A stretch of 20,080 bases of DNA, taken from Planctomycetota bacterium. Lineage in GTDB: Bacteria > Planctomycetota > UBA1135. Location: assembly GCA_022447335.1 (NCBI GenBank), contig JAKVCF010000031.1:1-20080 (forward strand), written 5' to 3'. Positions 6,510 through 13,474 of this stretch are shown here, piece after piece; within the stretch, counting starts at the first letter, position 1, and each line of letters begins with the position of its first letter. Below the pieces are notes generated by a model. It did no database searches, was not told the origin of the DNA, and was given only the letters and a program-made list of their open reading frames with translations. The position numbers and the translations under genes are program-made.

Positions 6510-8075
6510 ATGGCTATATCCCCCCCGAGCATCTTCAACGACGTGATCGGGCCGGTGATGCGTGGCGCCTCTAGCTCGCATTGCGCGGCCGCGTTGCGAA
6601 TCGGGCGCTTGGCCCGCTCGATGATGGGCGGGCAGATCGACAAGGTGCACCTACAGCTTGAGCGTCGAGGAGCGCTTGCGACGACTTTTGATACACAGGG
6701 GTCAGACATGGGGCTCTGCGGAGGACTTCTGGGGTGGGACTTGACGGATGAGCGTTTGCTTAATTTCAAGCAAGCAATGGGGGGGTCGGGCATTGAACTC
6801 ACAATTGAGATTTGCGACTTTCCGGCGCCGAGCCCGAATCTATACAAGTTGCGGTTAGAGAATGCGGCAGGAGTACATGAGCTGACAGCCGACTCCACGG
6901 GTGGCGGGATGATTCAGGTGATGGAGATTGACGGGGTGCCCATAAGTCTGGCGGGCGATTGCCACGGGACCCTTATTTTTGTCGAAAAGGATGGTCGTTT
7001 GCTTGCCCAAGAGCTGGCGGATAGCTACCTGGACCAGGAGGTGCGTCTGCACGATGATGGCAAGTTGATAGAAATGCGTGGGCAGTCATTTCTCCGCGCA
7101 GATGAGCAGGCGAGCTGGCGAGGCAAAGCAAAAATTCAGGCTTGGCTGGAGCTTGAGCAGGTACTGCCAGTTGCCTGGCAGCGCGATCTTCAATTGCCTT
7201 TTCAAAGCTGTGAGGAGATGTTTGCCTACAACGAGGAGCGAGGTCTTGCGCTTTGGGAGTTGGCAGTGGCTTATGAGTCGGCGCGCGGCGGGATTAGTGA
7301 CGAAGAAGTCTTTGCTCGAATGCGGGAGATTGTGCTGCTGCTACAGAACGCCGTCGAGATCGGTTTGGCTGGGACTGAATACGAAGATCGAATTCTTGGC
7401 CCTCAGGCGCCGAGTTTTGCAGTGGCTTTGCAAGAGGGCAAGTTGCTTGAGCTAGGAATGTTGAATGAGATCACTCTGCAGATTTCTGCAATGATGGAAG
7501 TTAAGAGTTCGATGGGAGTAATCGTCGCCGCGCCTACGGCCGGAGCTTGCGCGGCTCTTCCCGGATCCGTCCTCGGTGCAGGGAAAATACGCGGCGCAAG
7601 TGTCGAGGATATGACACGAGCCATGCTGGCATCGGGCATGATAGGTACCTTTATCGCCACACATTCCACCTTCGCCGCAGAGAAGGCGGGCTGTCAGGCT
7701 GAGTGCGGTGCAGGCTCTGGCATGGCAGCTGCTGCGCTAGTTACGCTTGCCGGAGGTAATCTTCAACAATCGATCGCGGCTGCCTCGATGGCGTTGCAAA
7801 ATATGCTGGGGCTTATTTGCGATCCGGTTGCAAAGCGAGTTGAGGTCCCATGCCTGGGTCGCAATGTGCTTGGCGCCAGCAACGCAGTCACTTGCGCCAA
7901 TATGGCTCTGTCAGACTTTGACGCGATTATCCCGCTTGACGAAGTGATTACTGCAATGGATTCGATTGGCCGCAGCATGCCCTGTGAAGTGCGCTGCACT
8001 GGATTAGGCGGGCTGGCGGTAACGCCCACCTCCGAAAGGCTCGAAGTTGAACTTGCTCAGCGATGCTGTTCCTAA
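6510..8075 (+). CDS. Fe-S L-serine dehydratase, fused beta and alpha domains
   Basis: This is an oxygen-sensitive [4Fe-4S] lyase family converting L-serine to pyruvate and ammonia. The 521 residues carry the beta domain first (about 8-165: IGPVMRGASSSHC, QGSDMGLCGGLLGWD, STGGGMIQVMEIDG) and the alpha domain second (about 235-515: APTAGACAALPG at 341-352, GCQAECGAGSGM at 394-405, CDPVAKRVEVPC at 437-448, RNVLGASNAV). Cys395, 399, 437 and 448 are cluster-ligand candidates. The SSSHT motif is SSSHC here. The protein ends in CCS, recalling the C-terminal cysteine that enters the active site in characterised single-chain enzymes. No convincing ACT domain is visible. It lies 41 bp after the activator gene and overlaps the next gene by 13 bp. 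Serine is the default substrate; a related hydroxy-amino acid is possible. The ribosome binding site is weak. Confidence 0.88.
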   Translation: MAISPPSIFNDVIGPVMRGASSSHCAAALRIGRLARSMMGGQIDKVHLQLERRGALATTFDTQGSDMGLCGGLLGWDLTDERLLNFKQAMGGSGIELTIEICDFPAPSPNLYKLRLENAAGVHELTADSTGGGMIQVMEIDGVPISLAGDCHGTLIFVEKDGRLLAQELADSYLDQEVRLHDDGKLIEMRGQSFLRADEQASWRGKAKIQAWLELEQVLPVAWQRDLQLPFQSCEEMFAYNEERGLALWELAVAYESARGGISDEEVFARMREIVLLLQNAVEIGLAGTEYEDRILGPQAPSFAVALQEGKLLELGMLNEITLQISAMMEVKSSMGVIVAAPTAGACAALPGSVLGAGKIRGASVEDMTRAMLASGMIGTFIATHSTFAAEKAGCQAECGAGSGMAAAALVTLAGGNLQQSIAAASMALQNMLGLICDPVAKRVEVPCLGRNVLGASNAVTCANMALSDFDAIIPLDEVITAMDSIGRSMPCEVRCTGLGGLAVTPTSERLEVELAQRCCS

Positions 8076-9040
8076 GCGGCGATGATGTTCTCGCAGCGCT
8101 TAGCTGTGAAGCGGCGATGGGCGCGGTTGCGGAAGCGATGCGTCGCCAAGAGATCGGTGCGTACCGCATGCCCGAGCGCACTGCGATAGAGGGCGCCGCG
8201 CAGGGAAGTTGCCTGCTGCTGATGCCTTGCCAAACCGAAAGCAGTTTGGCTACTAAGCTTGTTACGGTTTTCCCCGGCAATGCCGAAAAAAGATTGCCTC
8301 TGATTGACGGAATAGTCAGTTTGTTCGACGCCCGAACTGGCCAACTGCAGGCGCTGCTCGATGGCAAGGCGTTGACAGCCCGGCGTACCGGAGCTGTTTC
8401 GGGATTGGCGATCCGTTATCTTTCTGATCCCGAAGCGCGGACGCTGGGTTTGGTTGGCGTGGGCGCGCAAGCTATTGAGCAGCTGCGGCATGCAGCCGCA
8501 GTACGGCCGTTGGAGCGCGTATATCTCTTTAGTTGCTCGCGCGAGGAGTGCGAAACATTTGCGACACGGTTTGCCGAGGAGTTCCCGCAGATCTGTTTCG
8601 AAGTTGTGAGTTCTGCAGGGGCTCTGCTAGACGCGAGTCAAATCGTGTTAACTGCGACCACTGCGCGCAGTCCGGTGCTTCCGGATGACTCGGGACGTTA
8701 TCGCGGTAAGTTGTGCATTGCGATCGGGTCTTTCGAGAGTGATGTTCGGGAATATCCAGACGCAGTCTTTGCTCATCTTGAGGGAGTTTGGGTGGATACG
8801 ATTAATGCCTGCAAAGAGTCTGGGGAGCTCAGGATCCCGCTCGCGACCGGTCGGGTGTGTATAGAGGAGATCGAGACGCTTGGCGCCCACATGCAGCGCG
8901 CAGCGGCGGCCACTGTTCTCGGAGAGCGCACGCGCTTTTTCAAGTCGGTGGGGATGGGTTTATTCGACCTCTGCGCAGCCGAGGTCGCAGTAGCAGCTGC
9001 CCGCGAGGCAGGCCTGGGCGAGCGGCTCGGGGAGGAGTAA
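8063..9040 (+). CDS. Ornithine cyclodeaminase / mu-crystallin family NAD(P)-enzyme
   Basis: The family includes ornithine cyclodeaminase, archaeal-type alanine dehydrogenase, ketimine reductases and siderophore-precursor enzymes such as SbnB. All use NAD(P) to oxidise or reduce C-N bonds of amino or imino acids. The 325-residue protein shows the substrate-loop Lys65 (ATKLVTVFPGN), the DGKALTARRTGA signature (100-111), and the Rossmann motif GLVGVGAQA (129-137). The SbnB or OCD subtype cannot be decided by eye. Its ATG lies inside the last 13 bp of the serine dehydratase gene, so translation is probably coupled. That pairing suggests a joint pathway: pyruvate and ammonia from serine are the substrates of an alanine dehydrogenase running in the reductive direction. 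This is inference. Confidence 0.85.
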   Translation: MLFLSGDDVLAALSCEAAMGAVAEAMRRQEIGAYRMPERTAIEGAAQGSCLLLMPCQTESSLATKLVTVFPGNAEKRLPLIDGIVSLFDARTGQLQALLDGKALTARRTGAVSGLAIRYLSDPEARTLGLVGVGAQAIEQLRHAAAVRPLERVYLFSCSREECETFATRFAEEFPQICFEVVSSAGALLDASQIVLTATTARSPVLPDDSGRYRGKLCIAIGSFESDVREYPDAVFAHLEGVWVDTINACKESGELRIPLATGRVCIEEIETLGAHMQRAAAATVLGERTRFFKSVGMGLFDLCAAEVAVAAAREAGLGERLGEE

Positions 9041-9051
9041 GCTGCGCGCAC

Positions 9052-9771
9052 GTGACGCGAGCCTTGCCCGATCTCGTGCTGCCGGCCAGCCAGCTTGTGG
9101 TTTGGACCGATCTGCACCTGCGCCCTGAGGTCCCGGAGGAAATCTTGGCTTTTGCCTCCCAGATTGATGCGGTCGATTCGGAGACGGTGCTCCTTCTTCT
9201 GGGCGACCTCTTTGACGCCTGGACTGGCCCAGAGACTGTGCGGGCCGAAGAGTTTGCATCGCTACGCACCGCTTTGGCGGGCCGTGCGGCTACTGGGGGG
9301 CGCACCATTCTGTTGCGTGGAAACCGAGATGTTCTGATGCAGCCTTCTCAGGGCCGCGCGCTCGGCTTTGAATTGGCTGACCGCGTTTTGTGGAACGGGT
9401 CGGAGGGTCCGGTACTTTTCAGTCATGGCGACGAATATTGCCTGCGGGACCACCCCTATCAGCGACTGCGGCGTACGCTCAGGCGCCCCAGCGTGCGCGG
9501 ATTACTCCGATTACTGCCGGCGCGCGCGCGCGCCTGGGCGGGGCGGAGGTTGCGCTCTCGCAGCCAGGAAGCCGTCTCTCGTAAGCCGCTCGACGTCCTT
9601 GCTCTCGACTTGTCGGCCGCTCAGCGGGCTCTGGCTCAGCTAGGGGCAGAGCGAGCGGTGATAGGCCATTTGCACGTTGCCGCGGAGCACGCTCTGGAAG
9701 GCTCGCGGTCGCTGCAAGTCCTTCCGGCGTGGGAGCCTGCGCAGAGCCCTTGGACGGGTCATCCGGCTTGA
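9052..9771 (+). CDS. lpxH: LpxH-like metallophosphoesterase (UDP-2,3-diacylglucosamine hydrolase)
   Basis: LpxH cleaves UDP-2,3-diacylglucosamine to lipid X and UMP in lipid A synthesis at the inner-membrane cytosolic face. The 239-residue length matches the family. Di-metal ligand motifs are in order: TDLHL (Asp20, His22), LGDLFDAW (Asp52), RGNRD (Asn91), SHGDEYC (His125), GHLHVA (His206, His208). An Arg-rich segment at 139-171 corresponds to the lid region. The frame is open upstream but there overlaps the previous gene; the first usable start is GTG 9052, with GGAGGAG ending 14 nt before it. TTG 9064 is an alternative. It sits 11 bp after the OCD-family gene. LpxH activity rather than another phosphoesterase is likely but not proven; the symbol is provisional. 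Confidence 0.8.
   Translation: MTRALPDLVLPASQLVVWTDLHLRPEVPEEILAFASQIDAVDSETVLLLLGDLFDAWTGPETVRAEEFASLRTALAGRAATGGRTILLRGNRDVLMQPSQGRALGFELADRVLWNGSEGPVLFSHGDEYCLRDHPYQRLRRTLRRPSVRGLLRLLPARARAWAGRRLRSRSQEAVSRKPLDVLALDLSAAQRALAQLGAERAVIGHLHVAAEHALEGSRSLQVLPAWEPAQSPWTGHPA
9520..9533. repeat. (GC)7 alternating tract
   Basis: Fourteen strictly alternating G and C bases lie inside the LpxH-like coding region, encoding the Ala-Arg-Ala-Arg part of its basic segment. Such tracts can adopt Z-DNA and are prone to slippage, but here it probably reflects codon use. Confidence 0.5.
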
Positions 9772-9806
9772 CCGAGGGCGAGGGCCGAATACAATCATCG
9801 ACCCTC

Positions 9807-10526
9807 ATGTCCGAGGAGTCCCATCCAAGGAATTCCGAGGTCCGGCGGGTCGTCACTTTGGATGGCCTCTCCGGCTCCGGCAAGAGCACCCTCGCCCGTC
9901 ACTTGGCTGGGGAACTTGGTTGGGCGTACTTGGATAGTGGCGCGTGGTACCGCGCGCTAACTTGGGCGACCTTGCATGAGGGCGCGGACCCGACCGAATC
10001 CGGTCAAGTCCTTGATGTTCTTTCTCGTCTCACCTTGTCCAGCGCTCTGGCTGGCGAAGTCATCGTCGATGGTCTTCGGCTAGGCCAAGAGTTACGTACT
10101 CCGGCAATCGACGCCAAAGTCTCCGAAGTCGCTGACCACCCTGAAGTGCGTATGGCGCTTACCGAGCGCATGCAACAGATTCGCGATCAAGCGGGCATTC
10201 AGGGAGTTGTTGCCGATGGCCGTGACGCCGGCGCAGTAATTTTCCCCGATGCTGCGTTGAAGATTTTCGTCGAGGCCTCGCTTGAGGTGCGCGCCGAGCG
10301 GCGCCACTCTCAGCAGCAGGCCGCCGGCATGCTAACGACTCTGGATCAAGCGCGCGCGGCTCTGGCAGCTCGCGATGCGCGTGATGCTGCGCGCGGTGAG
10401 GCCGCACCTCAGATTCACTCTGGTGATCAGGTGCTGCAAAATGAAAACCTTTCCGTCGAAGAAGCGATCCGGCGTCTTCTTGTGTGGGCACAAGCCATTT
10501 TTGGCAGCGGCCACACGGCTTTTTAG
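9807..10526 (+). CDS. cmk: Cytidylate kinase
   Basis: CMP kinase phosphorylates CMP and dCMP to the diphosphates using ATP, recycling pyrimidine nucleotides. The 239-residue protein has P-loop LDGLSGSGKST (18-28), LDSGAWYRA (42-50) in the nucleotide-binding region, DGRDAGAVIFPDA (137-149), the counterpart of the family DGRDMGTVVFPDA, and the LID region FVEASLEVRAERR. ATG 9807 was chosen because homology begins shortly after; an upstream extension overlaps the LpxH-like gene and has no family resemblance. It is followed after 35 bp by rpsA, the cmk-rpsA order also found in Escherichia coli and many other proteobacteria. No ribosome binding site is obvious. Confidence 0.93.
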   Translation: MSEESHPRNSEVRRVVTLDGLSGSGKSTLARHLAGELGWAYLDSGAWYRALTWATLHEGADPTESGQVLDVLSRLTLSSALAGEVIVDGLRLGQELRTPAIDAKVSEVADHPEVRMALTERMQQIRDQAGIQGVVADGRDAGAVIFPDAALKIFVEASLEVRAERRHSQQQAAGMLTTLDQARAALAARDARDAARGEAAPQIHSGDQVLQNENLSVEEAIRRLLVWAQAIFGSGHTAF

Positions 10527-10561
10527 CTCGACCTACACCGGCTACCTTCCAATCAGCCTTT

Positions 10562-12559
10562 ATGGCATCTAAAGAACTCATTCGGCGCTTCGATATTGAC
10601 GAAGCGTCCCTCGAACAAGAACTAGCGGCCGCCCTTGGTGGCGAAGTCGACGTCTCCTCTGCAATCGGTGATTCCACCGGCGATGTCGAGCGAGAGCAAA
10701 TCGTTCCCGCTAGGGTCCTTAATATCGACTACGACCGTAACCGCGTCATGGTCGATATCGGCGGCAAAGCCGAAGCCCCTCTCCCCTTTGACGAGTTCGA
10801 AGAGGGTATGCCCGAAGTCGGCGACGAGTTCGAGGTCTACTATCGAGGCGACGACCGTGCAACGAATGTGCCCGCCGTTTCAAAGAAAGAGGCTGATCGC
10901 GAGCGCGCGTGGGCCAAGGTAGTCGGTGTCTACGAAGTCGACAATATCATCGAAGGCCCGGTCAAAAAGAAGATCAAGGGCGGCTTGCTGATCGATGTCG
11001 ATGGGGTCATGGTTTTCATGCCTGCTTCGCAGATCGATCTGCGCCGTACGCCTGAGCCGGGTGACTTTATCGGCGCCAATGTACGCGCAAAGATCGTGAA
11101 GATTGATCTCGAGCGCAAGAATATTGTCGTCTCGCGCCGCCAGCTCTTGGAAGAAGAGCGTGCCGAGAAGCGCGCCAGCTTGCTGGCCGAGATTGACGAA
11201 GGCCAAGTCCGTATCGGTGAGGTCAAGAATATCGCCGACTTCGGCGCCTTTGTTGACTTGGGTGGCATGGATGGCTTGCTGCACATCACTGATATGACTT
11301 ACGGCCGGATTAAGCATCCACGCGAAATGGTTAAGATCGGCGATAAGATCGAAGTGGTGGTCATGAAGATTGACCGTGATCGCAATCGCGTCGCACTATC
11401 ACTCAAGGCTCTGTCGAAAGATCCATGGGAAAAGATCGAGGAGCGTTTCCCGGTCTCGACTGTGCACAAGGGGCGCGTCGCGAACATCATGCCCTACGGC
11501 CTGTTTGTCGAGCTCGAGCCGGGCGTCGAGGGCCTGGTGCACGTCACCGAGATTTCCTGGACTCGTCAAAACCCCAACCCGGAAAGCGAGTTCGAGCGTG
11601 GTCAGGAGTTGGACATCTTCGTCAAGGAGATCGACCACGAGAAGAAGGAAATGTCGCTGTCGATCCGCGAGGTTGAGGGCAACCCATGGGATGCTATTGC
11701 TGACGCTTACGTTCCTGGCACCGTCATCGAGGCCACCGTCAAGAACCTGGCTTCCTATGGCGCCTTTGTCGAGATCGAAGAAGGTATCGACGGTCTGTTG
11801 CACAACACCGATTTCCATTGGACTCGTAAGATTCAACACCCGTCGGAAATCGTTCGCAAGGGCGACCGTATTCAGTGCGTGGTTTTGGCCGTGGATCGTG
11901 AGAAGCAGCGCATTTCGCTTGGCATGAAGCAGCTCACGAAGAATCCGTGGGAGGATTACATTCCTGCGAACTACCACGTCGGCGACATGTTGTCGGGCAC
12001 CATCTCAAAGGCCATCTCGGCAGGCTGCTTCGTGCAGCTCGAAGAGGACCTCGAGGCATTCATGCATTTCTCAACAATCCCACACGAGGCGCAGAACGAC
12101 CCGGAGTCTTTCTGCCTAGCGGGACTTAAGGTTGAGGTGCGTGTTGTGCGCGTGGACTGCGGCGAAGAGCGGATCGGCCTGTCCTTCATTCACGCAGACT
12201 TCGAAGATAACGACGAAGTGCGCGTGAAGGCAGAAGAGGCCAAGGCTAAGCGGGCCGCGAAGAAGGCCGCGAAGGAAGAGGCCAAGGAAGAAGGGGCGGG
12301 CGGTGAGGCTCCGGCGGAAGCCGCTGCGATTGCCGCCGAGGCTAAGGCGGAAGCTGCTTCAGCGGCTGATGTTTCGGCAGCTGCCGACGAGGTTTCTGCT
12401 GAGGATCCGGTTGATGCTGAGGCTTCTGCTGAGGAACCTGAGGCCGACAAGTCGGTTGACGCTGAGGCCCCTGTTGAGGAGCCTGAGGCTGACAAGTCGG
12501 TTGATACTGAGGCTTCTGCTGAGGAGCCCGAGGCTGACAAGCCGGCTGATGCTGAGTAG
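10562..12559 (+). CDS. rpsA: 30S ribosomal protein S1
   Basis: S1 binds the 5' region of mRNA on the 30S subunit and aids initiation on messages with weak Shine-Dalgarno sequences. The 665-residue protein carries six S1/OB domains: about 45-110, 125-205, 215-290, 300-380, 385-470 and 475-550. Domains 3-5 share the ...GAFV/GLFV...GL(L/V)H...T pattern, while 1, 2 and 6 are divergent, as in proteobacterial S1. Beyond about residue 560 is an unusual Lys/Ala/Glu-rich tail ending in three 15-residue acidic repeats (617-661). ATG 10562 is supported by homology starting at once. No Shine-Dalgarno precedes it; weak initiation sites with leader structure are known for autoregulated rpsA. A strong hairpin lies 36 nt after the stop codon. 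Neighbours are cmk upstream and a lipoprotein gene 9 bp downstream. Confidence 0.96.
   Translation: MASKELIRRFDIDEASLEQELAAALGGEVDVSSAIGDSTGDVEREQIVPARVLNIDYDRNRVMVDIGGKAEAPLPFDEFEEGMPEVGDEFEVYYRGDDRATNVPAVSKKEADRERAWAKVVGVYEVDNIIEGPVKKKIKGGLLIDVDGVMVFMPASQIDLRRTPEPGDFIGANVRAKIVKIDLERKNIVVSRRQLLEEERAEKRASLLAEIDEGQVRIGEVKNIADFGAFVDLGGMDGLLHITDMTYGRIKHPREMVKIGDKIEVVVMKIDRDRNRVALSLKALSKDPWEKIEERFPVSTVHKGRVANIMPYGLFVELEPGVEGLVHVTEISWTRQNPNPESEFERGQELDIFVKEIDHEKKEMSLSIREVEGNPWDAIADAYVPGTVIEATVKNLASYGAFVEIEEGIDGLLHNTDFHWTRKIQHPSEIVRKGDRIQCVVLAVDREKQRISLGMKQLTKNPWEDYIPANYHVGDMLSGTISKAISAGCFVQLEEDLEAFMHFSTIPHEAQNDPESFCLAGLKVEVRVVRVDCGEERIGLSFIHADFEDNDEVRVKAEEAKAKRAAKKAAKEEAKEEGAGGEAPAEAAAIAAEAKAEAASAADVSAAADEVSAEDPVDAEASAEEPEADKSVDAEAPVEEPEADKSVDTEASAEEPEADKPADAE
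12410..12556 (+). repeat. 45-bp tandem repeats in rpsA tail
   Basis: Three in-frame 45-bp units begin at 12410, 12455 and 12500. A 12-bp partial unit ends at the stop codon. Each encodes a variant of VDAEASAEEPEADKS. Copies differ by several substitutions (for example AEAPVEEPE in the second), so the array is neither fresh nor homogenised. The tail is strongly acidic and probably disordered. Confidence 0.9.
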
Positions 12560-12568
12560 GCCCACGGC

Positions 12569-13474
12569 ATGAGCCAGCGCGGTCAGCGCGATCCCCAGCC
12601 CCCGGGCCGATTGGCTCGGGGGCTGCTGCTTTGCGGTATCGGTCTTTTTGGGGCCGGGGGTGGATGCGCGGGCCCGGCTGTGGAGCCCGATCCTTTACCG
12701 CCAGTTGAGGATCCTTTCGACGCGACAACCGAGGTTGGCATGCGCGTGCTTCGCGCTCGCTTAGTTCGCGAGCAACTTGAATCGGCCTGGCATATAGAGG
12801 AGCCCAAGCTGCCTCAGGAGTTTGGTTCAAACCTTGATGCCCGATTGCTTCTACCCAATCCTTTTGGTCGTTCCTTCGCGGCGCGTGAGCCAGCTCAGGG
12901 CTACATCGTTGAGTTGGACTGGCGCGTTGAGCGCTGGATGCCTTTTGCCGCAGCCGAGGTCCTGCGGCACCGGCAGGTAGCGTCGTTGGGTCGCCTCCTC
13001 GAATTTCAGACTGGTGAGGAGATCGAGGCTCGCCTTCTGCTGCCGCTCGGGTTGCCAGGCGAGGCTTCGGCCGTCTGGCGCGTTCGACTTGCCGCGACAA
13101 TTCGCATGGATGGCATCGCAATCGATGGGGAAGACTTGCCAGTATCCAAGGTGCGCCTGGCGCCGGCCAGTTTTCTGGTGGTGCCGGGTAACTGGGAACA
13201 GCTGGCGGCCGACCCATTTGGCTCACTGAACCGGCTGATTCGAATGCCTGGCGCTGAGGTTGACCGGCACGTCTTGATTGCCGCAGCGATGGTGCCGCGC
13301 GCTCGCTACGCGGAGGCCGTGAATCTGCTGATCGAAGGCTTCGAGATTGCCCCAAATTTACGCCGACTCGACACGATGATGGCAGCTCTCCGGTTTTTGA
13401 CGGGTCGCGATTTTCAAGAAAACCCCATCCTCTGGAAGGAATGGTGGGCGGAGCGCAAAATGGGGTTGTCGTGA
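12569..13474 (+). CDS. Predicted lipoprotein of unknown function
   Basis: I do not recognise a named family. The 301 residues begin with a charged stretch, a hydrophobic segment at about 18-31 and Cys33 (GAGGGC), which reads as a lipoprotein signal with a non-canonical lipobox; a Pro/Asp-rich linker follows. The middle (about 55-215) is mixed alpha/beta with repeated ARLLLP-type strands. The C-terminus (about 235-298) is helical and ends LTGRDFQENPILWKEWW, resembling the end of HEAT-repeat type proteins. It starts 9 bp after rpsA and its last 4 bp overlap the tyrS start, so it is probably co-transcribed. A very stable hairpin covers codons 10-19. TTG 12611, past that hairpin's left arm, is an alternative start that would still leave a signal peptide. 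An envelope location is inferred. Confidence 0.75.
   Translation: MSQRGQRDPQPPGRLARGLLLCGIGLFGAGGGCAGPAVEPDPLPPVEDPFDATTEVGMRVLRARLVREQLESAWHIEEPKLPQEFGSNLDARLLLPNPFGRSFAAREPAQGYIVELDWRVERWMPFAAAEVLRHRQVASLGRLLEFQTGEEIEARLLLPLGLPGEASAVWRVRLAATIRMDGIAIDGEDLPVSKVRLAPASFLVVPGNWEQLAADPFGSLNRLIRMPGAEVDRHVLIAAAMVPRARYAEAVNLLIEGFEIAPNLRRLDTMMAALRFLTGRDFQENPILWKEWWAERKMGLS
12596..12625 (+). other. Strong GC hairpin just after rpsA
   Basis: CAGCCCCCGGGCC (12596-12608) pairs with GGCTCGGGGGCTG (12613-12625) over 13 bp with one G-U wobble and a 4-nt GATT loop. It begins 36 nt after the rpsA stop and 27 nt into the lipoprotein gene. No U-run follows directly, so a classical intrinsic terminator is unlikely. 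It may protect the rpsA mRNA end, pause polymerase, or lower expression of downstream genes. Confidence 0.6.

Noticed and set aside
8857..9051. Upstream extension of the LpxH-like frame
   Set aside because: It lies wholly within the OCD-family gene in another frame and is low-complexity Arg/Gly; the metallophosphoesterase fold begins after GTG 9052.
12410..12556. Tandem repeats as a CRISPR array
   Set aside because: Units are contiguous, in frame and without spacers; they encode the S1 tail.
12342..13355. 337-codon minus-strand frame opposite rpsA and the lipoprotein gene
   Set aside because: Pro/Gln/Arg-rich product arises from the antisense of the acidic rpsA repeats and the GC-rich lipoprotein gene; no motif and no start signal.
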